Shown here: positions 52,834-60,973 of the stretch, piece by piece
Layout of the letters: each line of letters begins with the position of its first letter
Numbering within the stretch: position 1 is the first letter of the stretch
Assembly: GCF_014250515.1 (NCBI RefSeq)
Contig: NZ_CP060202.1
Location: 1,733,001 to 1,797,000, forward strand
Direction: 5' to 3'
DNA length: 64,000 nt
Origin: Hymenobacter sediminicola
GTDB lineage: Bacteria; Bacteroidota; Bacteroidia; Cytophagales; Hymenobacteraceae
Program-made: the position numbers and the translations under genes
The notes under the pieces: model-generated
Told to the model about the DNA's origin: nothing
Seen by the model: only the letters and a program-made list of their open reading frames with translations
The model's database searches: none

Positions 52834-53576
52834 AAATAGGGAAAAGGCCTGAGTTGTTGCGAGGTGAGCCCGCAGAAGCTGACTGGAATACAGCGAACCG
52901 AAGCAAAAACCCTGGAATGATACATATGAAAACGCGGACCATGTGTGGTGGCCTGCACGTGGCTCCGGCGAGCGGCGCTGCCGCCGTCTTCTAATAGAGC
53001 GTATCCAGCCACGGCGGGTGCTGGTATTGGCCGCTCCTAACGAGGCCTAGTAGGGCAGTTTTCAACGAAGGCTTCATGGTTAGTTGCTTTCACAGGTAGG
53101 CTAACACACCGCTTCTGAAGTTGCGCTGCTCACCGGTATTTCGTCGAGCCTGCGTCGCCTTGCCTCAGCATCACACTAATCCCTTGGGTGGTGAAGAACA
53201 GACGCTCTGAAGGAAACGGCGAAATTGTGTATGTCTGGATTTTCCTCCCACCAGCGCCACAAGTGAGGGTGAGACTTTGGAGCCCATTCTTAGTGTTGAG
53301 CGAGCCGCGTTGACAGTTTGTCGGCCCTAATAATCAAACGGCCCGTTGCCCTATGCCCAATCTGTGCGTGGGGAAACGATGATTTTTCGGGTCTCAAGAA
53401 CCGGCGCTTGTAGCGGTAGCCGGCGGCGGTTTAAATGGGCCCTGTAGGTGCCGAACGGGCGCCGCCAGCTGCTGCCAAGTAAGAGCCATTTTGGCCGGAA
53501 TGTCGGTCAGCGCGAAAACTTCATGTAACCTACAGGCTCATCTGGTAGTCTTGAAAGGAATCTGAACAACTTTCCT
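52834..53576. other. Long gene-poor gap
   Basis: About 740 bases carry no recognisable gene. Base composition is like coding DNA rather than an AT-rich spacer. Two minus-strand small frames exist (52991-53077, 28 codons; 53394-53489, 31 codons), plus a longer stretch interrupted by stops. It may be a decayed gene, a regulatory leader or untranslated RNA. No riboswitch consensus was recognised. Confidence 0.4.
52991..53077 (-). CDS. Candidate small ORF upstream of the siroheme/TSUP gene
   Basis: This 28-codon ATG frame encodes 'MKPSLKTALLGLVRSGQYQ' followed by 'HPPWLDTLY'. It is on the same strand as the fusion gene and ends 184 bases before its ATG. No Cys-rich leader character or obvious hairpin supports attenuation. 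It is listed only because it is compact, starts with MK and has a plausible upstream TACCTGTG box. Confidence 0.25.
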   Translation of the reverse strand: MKPSLKTALLGLVRSGQYQHPPWLDTLY

Positions 53577-54395
53577 ATGACTGACTCAACCAGTGTACTG
53601 CGCCTCCGCAACCAAATAGCCCTCGTGACGGGTGGCAGTTCCGGCATTGGGGCGGGGGTAGCCAAAGCCATAGCCGCCGCGGGGGCCGTGGTGTATGTCA
53701 ACTACTCACACAGCGCCGATGAAGCGGCAGCCGTGGTAAAGGAAATAACGGATTCTGGCGGCCAGGCCACAGCCGTACAGGCAGATGTGAGCAAGGAAGC
53801 CGATGTGCAGCGCATGTTTCAGCAAATTCTGAAAGAGCAGGGCACGTTACACATTCTCGTCAACAACTCCGGTATTCAACAGGACGCCAAGTTCCTGGAT
53901 ATGACGCTGGAGCAGTGGCAGAAGGTAATTGATGTAAACCTGACCGGTCAGTTTTTGTGTGCCCGCGAGGCGGCCCGTGAGTTTGTGCGGCGCGGCCCTC
54001 AGCCTGATATTTCGGCCGCTACCGGTAAAATCATTTGCATGAGCTCGGTGCACGAGGTAATTCCGTGGGCCGGGCACGTCAACTATGCCACCAGCAAAGG
54101 CGGCATCATGCAGCTCATGAAAAGCATGGCGCAGGAGCTGGCCCCACACCGTATCCGCGTCAACAGTATCGGGCCGGGTGCCATTGCCACGCCCATCAAC
54201 GAAGAAGCCCGTGACACGCCCGAGGAAGAGAAAAACCTGCTGACTCTGATTCCCTACGGGCGTATCGGGCAGCCCGCCGACATTGGCAAAGTAGCCGTGT
54301 GGCTAGCTTCTGATGAGGCCGATTATGTGACTGGAACCACCCTGTTTGTGGATGGTGGCATGACCCTCTATCCCGGTTTCGCGGACAACGGCTGA
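53577..54395 (+). CDS. Glucose 1-dehydrogenase-type SDR
   Basis: This 272-residue SDR has 'VTGGSSGIGAG' at 18-28, 'LVNNSGIQQDA' near 103, catalytic 'MSSVHEVIPWAGHVNYATSKGGI', and C-terminal 'WLASDEADYVTGTTLFVDGGMTLYP'. The 'SSVHE.IPW..H.NYA.SKGG' string is characteristic of glucose 1-dehydrogenases, which oxidise glucose to gluconolactone with NAD(P)+. It is followed 119 bp later by a glucosidase gene and then 6-phosphogluconate dehydrogenase, which supports a sugar role. A TAGTCTTG box (53546-53553) is a weak promoter candidate. Confidence 0.85.
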   Translation: MTDSTSVLRLRNQIALVTGGSSGIGAGVAKAIAAAGAVVYVNYSHSADEAAAVVKEITDSGGQATAVQADVSKEADVQRMFQQILKEQGTLHILVNNSGIQQDAKFLDMTLEQWQKVIDVNLTGQFLCAREAAREFVRRGPQPDISAATGKIICMSSVHEVIPWAGHVNYATSKGGIMQLMKSMAQELAPHRIRVNSIGPGAIATPINEEARDTPEEEKNLLTLIPYGRIGQPADIGKVAVWLASDEADYVTGTTLFVDGGMTLYPGFADNG

Positions 54396-54514
54396 GCCGC
54401 CAACCCGACCCGCAGGCGGTTATTAGGTGCTGGCAGAGCTGCTCGATGGCCTGTTAGTTAGCATGGCGCATTTTCCTGGCGCTGCAGGCTCTTTATCAAA
54501 GGCAACCGACACAC

Positions 54515-57160
54515 ATGAACGAAGAGCAAATCCGTCAGCAGCAGGCCCGAAAGGGTGAGGAGCCGTGGCACTGGTTCGGCCCTTACGTGTCGGACAGGCA
54601 GTGGGGCACGGTGCGCGAAGACTATAGTCCTGATGGCCAGCCCTGGACGTATACTACCCACGACATGGCCCGTAGTCTGGCTTATCGGTGGGGAGAAGAG
54701 GCTATTGGTGGCGTCTGCGACGAGCAGCAGCTGCTGTGTCTGGCCCCGGCCTTCTGGAACGGGCAAGACCCCATTCTGAAAGAGCGGCTGTTCGGTCTCA
54801 GCAACCCTGAAGGCAACCACGGCGAGGACGTAAAGGAGCTGTATTACTACCTGGACAGTACGCCCACGCACTCCTACATGCAGATGCTGTATAAGTATCC
54901 GCAGCATGCTTTCCCGTATGACTGGCTGATACAGGAAAACAACCGTCGTGGCCGCCAAAAAACCGAGTTCGAGCTGCAGGATACGTGCGTTTTCCGCGAA
55001 AACCGCTACTTCGATATCTTTATTGAGTACGCCAAAGCCGGCCCGCAGGACCTGCTCATGCAGATAACGGTACACAACCGGGGCACGCAGGAAGCGCCGC
55101 TGCATGTGCTGCCCCAACTGTGGTTTCGGAACACCTGGCGCTGGGCTCCGGGCAGCTACCAACCGAGCCTGGGAATTGCGGAAGGCGGCCATATCTGCGT
55201 CGACCATGCCAAGCTGCCGGAGCTGCAACTCTACTGCGAGCAAATGGCCGAGCAGGCAGCCGAACTGCTCTTCTGCGACAATGAAACCAATGCCGTGCGG
55301 CTATACCAGACCGCCAACGCCACCGCCTACTGCAAAGACGGCATCAATAACTATGTAGTTTCCGGCAAAGAGGACGCTATAAATCCGGCGCAGCAGGGCA
55401 CGAAGGCGGCCGCGCACATTGTGCTGCAGGTGCCCGCCGGCGAAAGCCGCACCGTGCGGGTCCGCCTGGCCGCTCCTGGCCTTTCAGATCCATTCGGGAA
55501 ATTCGCGGAGCTGCTGAACACGCGCAAGGCCGAGGCCGATGCCTATTACGACGACCTGCAGGCAGGTCTGGCCACCGACGATGCCCGTAATGTGCAGCGC
55601 CAGGCGCTGGGCGGCATGCTCTGGAACAAGCAGTTCTATTACTACGACGTTAGTGAGTGGCTTGCTGGTGACCCGGCCGGACCGAAGCCGCCGGAGCAGC
55701 GGCGACACGGCCGCAATAGCACGTGGCCCCACCTCAATAACGCCGACATCATCTCGATGCCGGACAAGTGGGAGTATCCATGGTACGCAGCCTGGGACTT
55801 GGCTTTCCACTGCATACCGCTGGCCATGGTCGACTCGGAATTTGCCAAGCACCAGCTTCGCCTGCTTTGCCAGGACTGGTACATGCACCCCAGCGGCCAG
55901 TTGCCCGCCTACGAGTGGAAGCTAGAGGATGCCAACCCGCCGGTGCACGCCTGGGCCACGTGGCGCGTCTATAAAATGGATAAAAAGCAGCACGGCCGCG
56001 GCGACACGGCTTTTCTGGAAGGCGTGTTTCACCGCCTGCTGCTCAACTTTACCTGGTGGGTAAACCGCAAGGACCGCCACAACCGCAACGTGTTCGAGGG
56101 TGGCTTTTTGGGGCTCGACAACATCGGCGTGTTTGACCGGAGTGCACCGCTGCCTACTGGCGGGCATATCGAGCAGGCGGATGGCACGGCCTGGATGGCC
56201 ATGTTTGCCCTGAACATGATGCGCATAGCCCTGGAGCTGGCCCGTACCAATACCGTGTACCAGGACATGGCCAGTAAGTTCTTCGAGCATTTCCTGTACA
56301 TAGCGCATGCCATGAGCACTATGGCCGATGAGGAAATAGATATGTGGGACGAAGAGGACGAGTTCTACTACGATGTGCTCAACCTCTCCGACAATGGCCG
56401 GGTGCCGCTGCGCATCCGGTCTATGGTAGGGCTCATTCCGCTTTTTGCCGTGGAAGTGCTTGATCTGGATACCCTGACCGAAATGCCATGGTTTGTGGCC
56501 CGGCTCAATTGGTTTCTCGACCACCGGCCCCAACTGGCTGCCTTGGTGAGCCGGTGGCAGGAGCCGGGCAAAGGGCAGCGCCACCTGCTTTCCCTGCTGC
56601 GCGGGCACCGCATGAAGCAGCTGCTGCGTCGCATGCTCGATGAAGCCGAGTTTCTGTCGGATTATGGGGTGCGGGCTCTTTCCCGCTGCCATCTCGAGCA
56701 TCCGTACCAGTTTCAGCACCAGGGCGGTATTGATGCCGTAGTGAAGTATGAGCCCGGCGAGTCTTCCACGTCGTTGTTCGGGGGCAACAGCAACTGGCGC
56801 GGCCCCATCTGGATGCCGGTCAACTTCCTCATTATCGAGTCGTTGCAGCGCTTTCATCACTACTACGGCGACGATTTTAAGGTGGAATATCCTACCGGTT
56901 CCGGGCGCTATAGTACGCTGCTGGAAATCTCACAGGCCCTCACCGAGCGACTTATGAAGCTGTTTTTGCGCGATGAGCACGGCCACCGCCCCATCTTCGG
57001 CGACGACCAGCAGCTGCAGAACGACCCCCACTTCACCGACTACCTGCTCTTTCACGAGTACTTCCACGGCAACACCGGCCGCGGCCTTGGGGCTAGCCAC
57101 CAAACCGGCTGGACTGGCCTAGTGGCCAAGCTTCTGCACCCGCGCCATCCAGACGAGTAG
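54515..57160 (+). CDS. GH63/MGH1-like glucosidase
   Basis: This large 881-residue cytoplasmic protein has no signal peptide. The N-terminal part ('WHWFGPYVSDRQWGTVREDYSPDGQPWTYTTHDMARSLAYRWGE') and the (alpha/alpha)6-barrel region ('WEYPWYAAWDLAFHCIPLAMVDSEFAKHQL', 'YEWKLEDANPPVHAWATWRVY', 'FEGGFLGLDNIGVFDRS') match the bacterial glucosidase/mannosylglycerate-hydrolase-like clade of GH63. Late motifs include 'NSNWRGPIWMPVNFLIIESLQRF'. It probably releases glucose from an intracellular alpha-glucoside or compatible solute. It stands between glucose dehydrogenase and 6-phosphogluconate dehydrogenase genes. The substrate is unproven. Confidence 0.85.
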   Translation: MNEEQIRQQQARKGEEPWHWFGPYVSDRQWGTVREDYSPDGQPWTYTTHDMARSLAYRWGEEAIGGVCDEQQLLCLAPAFWNGQDPILKERLFGLSNPEGNHGEDVKELYYYLDSTPTHSYMQMLYKYPQHAFPYDWLIQENNRRGRQKTEFELQDTCVFRENRYFDIFIEYAKAGPQDLLMQITVHNRGTQEAPLHVLPQLWFRNTWRWAPGSYQPSLGIAEGGHICVDHAKLPELQLYCEQMAEQAAELLFCDNETNAVRLYQTANATAYCKDGINNYVVSGKEDAINPAQQGTKAAAHIVLQVPAGESRTVRVRLAAPGLSDPFGKFAELLNTRKAEADAYYDDLQAGLATDDARNVQRQALGGMLWNKQFYYYDVSEWLAGDPAGPKPPEQRRHGRNSTWPHLNNADIISMPDKWEYPWYAAWDLAFHCIPLAMVDSEFAKHQLRLLCQDWYMHPSGQLPAYEWKLEDANPPVHAWATWRVYKMDKKQHGRGDTAFLEGVFHRLLLNFTWWVNRKDRHNRNVFEGGFLGLDNIGVFDRSAPLPTGGHIEQADGTAWMAMFALNMMRIALELARTNTVYQDMASKFFEHFLYIAHAMSTMADEEIDMWDEEDEFYYDVLNLSDNGRVPLRIRSMVGLIPLFAVEVLDLDTLTEMPWFVARLNWFLDHRPQLAALVSRWQEPGKGQRHLLSLLRGHRMKQLLRRMLDEAEFLSDYGVRALSRCHLEHPYQFQHQGGIDAVVKYEPGESSTSLFGGNSNWRGPIWMPVNFLIIESLQRFHHYYGDDFKVEYPTGSGRYSTLLEISQALTERLMKLFLRDEHGHRPIFGDDQQLQNDPHFTDYLLFHEYFHGNTGRGLGASHQTGWTGLVAKLLHPRHPDE

Positions 57161-57261
57161 GCAAGTCGCTGGGCCTTTGGCAGCGCTTCTACTAGGTTTT
57201 CTACCGTTCTGTTCTGCCTATCCCACCCGTTTCAAGTCCACACTTTACTGGTTCACCACGC

Positions 57262-58257
57262 ATGAGCAAGACACAAATTGGAGTTATCGGCCTAGGAAAA
57301 ATGGGGGCGGGCCTGGCCCGGCAGGCGGCTGAGAAAGGCTACCCCGTAGTGGGCATGGATCTGCATCCTCGCCCCGATCTGGAAGGCAACAATCTGCATG
57401 TAGTGGGCAGCCTGCAAGAGCTGGCGCAGCAGCTGGAACGTCCCCGCAAGGTATTCCTCTACATTCCGGCCGGTGCGGCGGTAGATGGCATCATCGAGAA
57501 CCTGCTGCCCGTGCTGCAGCAAGGCGACATCATCGTGGATGGTGGCAACTCCTATTGGGGCGACTCCATTAGAAGGGCGGCGCGCCTGAAGGAGAAAGGA
57601 TTACATTTTATTGACTGTGGCACCAGCGGGGGCCCTGGCGGCGCCCGCACTGGCGCCTGCTACATGGTGGGCGGCGACAATGAAGCCGTAGACCAACTCA
57701 AAGACTTTTTCATTGAAACGGCCGTACCAGACGGATTTCTGCATACTGGTCCGGCTGGCACTGGCCACTACGTGAAGCTGGTGCACAACGGCATCGAGTT
57801 CGGGATGCTGCAGGCCATCGGGGAGGGGATGGGGTTGCTTACCCACTTCCGCGAAAAGCTGGATGTTAGTGCCATTCTGGGCCTCTGGAACAACGGCTCG
57901 GTAGTGCGTTCCTGGCTGGTAGAGCTGATGAAGAAGATGTACGACGAGGAAGCCGGGTTCAACGTGCCCAGCTACATCGAAGACACGGGCGAAGTGAACT
58001 GGCTGGTTGCCGATGCGCTACATATGGAGGTACCCATCCCGGTTATCACGCAGTCCGTCATGCAACTGTTCACCTCCCGCGACAAAGACCCCACCTGGGC
58101 CAAAGCCATTGCCATGATGCGCCACGGCTTCGGGGGGCACCCCTATGGCGAAGACAAAGGCATCCAGCGCGAGCGACAGTACGGCCGCGTGGGTGAGTAC
58201 GAAATGCCCGAACAAACCGGCGAGCGGGCCGAGCAGGAGCCTGGCAGTAAGGGGTAG
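57262..58257 (+). CDS. gnd: Decarboxylating 6-phosphogluconate dehydrogenase, short (YqeC-type)
   Basis: In this 331-residue enzyme the NAD(P) motif is 'IGVIGLGKMGAGLARQ' at the N-terminus, followed by 'GDIIVDGGNSYWGDSIRR', 'FIDCGTSGGPGGARTGACYMVGG' and the catalytic 'HYVKLVHNGIEFGMLQAIGEG'. The short form (about 300-330 residues rather than 470) is the YqeC/GndA-like class, often NAD-dependent. It converts 6-phosphogluconate to ribulose 5-phosphate and CO2. With the upstream glucose dehydrogenase and glucosidase it outlines a gluconate route to pentose phosphates, though gluconolactonase and gluconokinase are not here. The C-terminus is unusually acidic and Gln-rich ('EMPEQTGERAEQEPGSKG'). 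Confidence 0.92.
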   Translation: MSKTQIGVIGLGKMGAGLARQAAEKGYPVVGMDLHPRPDLEGNNLHVVGSLQELAQQLERPRKVFLYIPAGAAVDGIIENLLPVLQQGDIIVDGGNSYWGDSIRRAARLKEKGLHFIDCGTSGGPGGARTGACYMVGGDNEAVDQLKDFFIETAVPDGFLHTGPAGTGHYVKLVHNGIEFGMLQAIGEGMGLLTHFREKLDVSAILGLWNNGSVVRSWLVELMKKMYDEEAGFNVPSYIEDTGEVNWLVADALHMEVPIPVITQSVMQLFTSRDKDPTWAKAIAMMRHGFGGHPYGEDKGIQRERQYGRVGEYEMPEQTGERAEQEPGSKG

Positions 58258-58264
58258 GAATCTG

Positions 58265-58272
58265 TATTTTTG
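58265..58272 (+). promoter_or_regulatory. Possible -7 element TATTTTTG
   Basis: A perfect TAnnTTTG match lies just after the gnd stop and 204 bases before the next start. A second, imperfect box (TACCTTG, 58410-58416) is closer to the gene. Either could be used. Confidence 0.35.
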
Positions 58273-58475
58273 TCGGTGCTCTGCTCCGCACGAAAGGCCA
58301 GCCAGGCGTGAGTACGTCTCATCGAAGCGGCTTTTTTACGTAGGTGTTGGCGCTACGGGCCGCTTAGAACAGCACGCAGAGCAACCTGTTCCCTAAAAAA
58401 GCCCTATACTACCTTGATTCCAATCCACCCACCCTGTTGCCGGAGCCTTTTTGCTGGCTTCGCTGTTCTTTCCGC

Positions 58476-59189
58476 GTGACTGATTCTACAACTCCCACTA
58501 CTCCGCGCCCGGACTTGTTGCGCGTGCCCTACGACGATTACCGCGCCCTGCCGGCCATTGCCAATTCCGACCTTTCGCGTCTGCGCGACGCCCTGAATGG
58601 CCGCCCACCCCGGCCTACTACCTCGCTCGGGGCATTAGGCCTGGGCACTGCTTTCCATACGGCGCTGCTGGAGCCCGACTTGTACGAAGCCGGTCTGCCC
58701 GGCATCAACGATACGCTGGTGTGGTGGATGGTGGAAGGGGTGCAGCTGAATGCCGAGGTAAACCAACTGCTGCAAACCGGCATTCCGGAGCCCAGCTGCA
58801 TCTTCACGGAGCCCGTCACGGGCACGCTCTGCAAGCTCCGCGCCGACCTCATCGTAGACCAGCCCGGCCAGCCCTATACCATCATCGACTTCAAGACCAC
58901 CATGGCCCGCGACCATCAGCACTTCGTGGAGCAATGCTCGGGCTATGACTACGACCGGCAGGCCGCTTTCTACTCCGATGCTCTGCACGCCGACCGGTTT
59001 ATTCTGGTGGGAGTACAGAAAGTGGAGCCATTTAAGCTGTTTGTGTTTGAGGTGCCCAAGTTTATGCTGGCTGAAGGCCGCGCCAAGTACCTGCGCCTGC
59101 TCAAGCTACTGCAGCCCGAAGCGCCAGTGCCTGCTTCCGTGGCCGGTGCCGTGCGCGACGTGCGCGAAGCCCTGAACGGGAGTGACTAA
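58476..59189 (+). CDS. PD-(D/E)XK nuclease-like protein
   Basis: The protein has 237 residues from the GTG at 58476 ('VTDSTTPTTPRPDLLRVPYDDYRAL'). The nuclease core is seen in 'LGTAFHTALLEPD', 'CKLRADLIVDQPGQPYTIIDFKTT' (D138-F139-K140, the D...(D/E)xK signature) and 'DYDRQAAFYSDAL'. This resembles the exodeoxyribonuclease VIII/RecE-like PDDEXK group found in phages and in chromosomal copies. No recT or other recombination gene is adjacent. A TTG at 58437 would give 13 more residues without support. Whether it is an active nuclease is unknown. Confidence 0.78.
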   Translation: MTDSTTPTTPRPDLLRVPYDDYRALPAIANSDLSRLRDALNGRPPRPTTSLGALGLGTAFHTALLEPDLYEAGLPGINDTLVWWMVEGVQLNAEVNQLLQTGIPEPSCIFTEPVTGTLCKLRADLIVDQPGQPYTIIDFKTTMARDHQHFVEQCSGYDYDRQAAFYSDALHADRFILVGVQKVEPFKLFVFEVPKFMLAEGRAKYLRLLKLLQPEAPVPASVAGAVRDVREALNGSD

Positions 59190-59335
59190 GAGTTGAAATA
59201 AATAGAAGAAACAAAAGGCTGATAGTATTATAAGAAGTAAATTGCCTTAGAAATAAAATAATCCTGAAAATTCTTAGGAGTTATTGTCGCTTGTCTTTAT
59301 ACTTGCATACATCTGACGAAAACAACACCCAGACA
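59190..59335. other. AT-rich promoter region of the asnA leader
   Basis: This strongly A+T-rich stretch holds TATACTTG at 59298-59305, a seven-of-eight match to TAnnTTTG, 30 bases before the leader ATG. No firm -33 element was seen. Confidence 0.4.
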
Positions 59336-59416
59336 ATGCGTCTTTTCAGCAATAATCTTCCTAATAATAACTCGAATAATAATCCGATTCGAGACTGGAA
59401 GGCTATGGCTCCATAG
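59336..59416 (+). CDS. Asn-rich leader peptide of asnA
   Basis: This 26-codon frame reads 'MRLFSNNLPNNNSNNN' then 'PIRDWKAMAP'. Eight of eleven residues at positions 6-16 are Asn, encoded by seven AAT and one AAC, although AAC is favoured in this GC-rich genome. It is followed by a Rho-independent terminator and then asnA. An A-rich stretch precedes the ATG, as usual for this phylum. Its codons 21-23 (TGG AAG GCT) contain the antiterminator arm. This is the composition and placement of a classical amino-acid attenuation leader, with stalling when tRNA-Asn is uncharged. Translation has not been shown. Confidence 0.8.
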   Translation: MRLFSNNLPNNNSNNNPIRDWKAMAP

Positions 59417-59459
59417 GAGAAGAGAAAAATTCGTAACTGATTTTCTTTTAAAGCCTTCC
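59397..59459 (+). promoter_or_regulatory. Antiterminator pairing of the asnA attenuator
   Basis: GGAAGGCT (59397-59404) is identical to the terminator 3' arm (59467-59474) and pairs perfectly with AGCCTTCC (59452-59459). CTTCC at 59357-59361 can sequester GGAAG (59397-59401) when no ribosome is stalled. A ribosome stopped on Asn14-16 would cover the RNA to about 59395, freeing the antiterminator arm. A ribosome reaching the stop (59414) would cover it. Confidence 0.7.
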
Positions 59460-59480
59460 CTCATCCGGAAGGCTTTTTTT
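59450..59480 (+). terminator. Attenuator terminator upstream of asnA
   Basis: AAAGCCTTCC pairs with GGAAGGCTTT (10 bp) around a seven-base loop, followed by a T-run (59474-59480). It lies 33 bases after the leader stop and 163 bases before asnA. Confidence 0.88.
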
Positions 59481-59530
59481 GTGCCTGACACCCCGATTAT
59501 AGTTTTTCATAACCCGGTGTAGCGCTATAT

Positions 59531-59603
59531 TTTCCAGGCACATCTAATTTCTGAAAAATTAAAAACTTCCGTCGGGAAGCCTGGAAGACGCGTGCCTTTT
59601 TTT
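59531..59603 (+). repeat. Second set of competing stems before asnA
   Basis: CCAGGCAC (59534-59541) can pair with GCCTGG (59579-59584) or, through AGGCAC, with GTGCCT (59592-59597), which runs into T7. The segment could be a second, weaker switch, or chance. Confidence 0.35.
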
Positions 59604-59642
59604 AAATAAAATTCATCACACACTTCATAAAACAATAGCATC

Positions 59643-60650
59643 ATGACTGCTCAGGAAATGCTCAAAACCGAAGAAGCCATCAGCTTCGTAAAAGACTCGT
59701 TTGCCAAAGAACTGGCTACGCAGTTACACCTCATTAAAGTGTCGTCGCCGATTGCCGTACTCGACGGTACTGGCATCAACGACGACCTGAACGGCATTGA
59801 GCGGCCGGTTGGCTTTCCTGTTAAATCTCTGGATGAGCGCCGGGCGGTGGTAGTACACTCGCTGGCCAAGTGGAAGCGGGTGCGCCTGCAGGAACTGGGC
59901 ATTGAGGCCGGCCGTGGTCTGCTGACGGACATGCGCGCCCTCCGCCCCGACGAGGACTACTCGCCCATTCACTCCATCTATGTAGACCAGTGGGATTGGG
60001 AAAAGCACATCAGCCCAGAGCAGCGCACCACCGGCTTCCTGAAAGCTACGGTGGAGCGTATCTACGAAGCCTTGCGCACTACAGAGGCCCACGTAGCCGC
60101 TGAGTACCCGGAAATTACGCCAATTCTGCCCGGCAAAATAACCTTCCTCCACGCCGAAGATCTGCTGAAGCAGTACCCCACGCTCACGCCCAAAGAGCGG
60201 GAGCATGAGGTGGTGAAGCAATACGGAGCCGTGTTCCTGATGGGCATTGGCGGCGAACTGAGCCACGGGGAGCCACACGATGGCCGCGCCCCCGACTATG
60301 ACGACTGGAGCACTGAAACAGAAGACGGCCACCGCGGCCTCAACGGCGACATTCTACTGTGGCACCCCGTGCTGGAAACCTCGTTCGAAGTCTCCTCAAT
60401 GGGAATTCGGGTGGATAAGCAAGCGCTGGTACGCCAGCTGGCTTTGCGCGGCTGCGAAGACCGGCAGGAACTGTCATTCCACGCGCGGCTATTGGCCGGC
60501 GAGCTGCCGCAGAGCATTGGCGGGGGCATCGGGCAGAGCCGGGTGTGCATGTTTATGCTGCGCAAAGGGCACATTGGCGAAGTACAAGTCAGTATTTGGC
60601 CGGAAGCCGTGCGCGAAGAACTGGCGGGGGCTGGGGTAGGGCTGCTATAG
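59643..60650 (+). CDS. asnA: Aspartate-ammonia ligase (asparagine synthetase A)
   Basis: This 335-residue cytoplasmic enzyme makes asparagine from aspartate, ammonia and ATP. It is related to class II aminoacyl-tRNA synthetases. Motifs: 'LIKVSSPIAVLDGTGINDDLNGIERPVGF', 'VVHSLAKWKRVRL', 'MRALRPDEDYSPIHSIYVDQWDWEK', 'FLMGIGGEL.HGE.HDGRAPDYDDW', and C-terminal 'LPQSIGGGIGQSRVCMFMLRKGHIGEVQVSIWP'. Length matches E. coli AsnA (330). Upstream lies an Asn-rich leader peptide with terminator and antiterminator, so expression is probably controlled by charging of tRNA-Asn. No AsnC-type regulator is adjacent. A terminator follows. Confidence 0.97.
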   Translation: MTAQEMLKTEEAISFVKDSFAKELATQLHLIKVSSPIAVLDGTGINDDLNGIERPVGFPVKSLDERRAVVVHSLAKWKRVRLQELGIEAGRGLLTDMRALRPDEDYSPIHSIYVDQWDWEKHISPEQRTTGFLKATVERIYEALRTTEAHVAAEYPEITPILPGKITFLHAEDLLKQYPTLTPKEREHEVVKQYGAVFLMGIGGELSHGEPHDGRAPDYDDWSTETEDGHRGLNGDILLWHPVLETSFEVSSMGIRVDKQALVRQLALRGCEDRQELSFHARLLAGELPQSIGGGIGQSRVCMFMLRKGHIGEVQVSIWPEAVREELAGAGVGLL

Positions 60651-60683
60651 AGTAGCCAATAGGTTCGCTACCTCAACTAGCGG

Positions 60684-60728
60684 AGCGGAGAAGCGGGCTT
60701 GGCGGCCGGAGCTTCTCCGCTTTTTTTT
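60684..60728 (+). terminator. Rho-independent terminator after asnA
   Basis: GCGGAGAAGC pairs with GCTTCTCCGC around a 16-base GC-rich loop, followed by T8. The rest of the gap to 60973 shows no gene. Confidence 0.88.
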
Positions 60729-60973
60729 GAGGTAAAGGGAGAGATGTGCTTCTGTATGTAATATTTTTTTGGCTCGGGTTTGTGCAGTAAATACCTGGCT
60801 GCGAGTTGTGAGAGTTGAATTCGGGGTTTGCTTGGCTTTGTAACTGGTGTCAGAAACGTGAACCATGAGCAGCATCGGCACTATGCTTGCAAGGGACTGG
60901 AAAAGCGCTTGAACCTGGTAGCTGCTCGTGCACAAAGGAGCCACCATAGTTTTCACTTCACGCCTTCCTGTCC

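Noticed and set aside
52834..53576. SAM or cobalamin riboswitch upstream of the siroheme/TSUP gene
   Set aside because: No consensus core of either class could be matched by eye. A covariance-model search would be needed.
59450..59480. Ordinary terminator of the PD-(D/E)XK gene
   Set aside because: It is 260 bases past that stop, directly follows the Asn-rich leader, and its arm is duplicated within the leader, which fits attenuation better.
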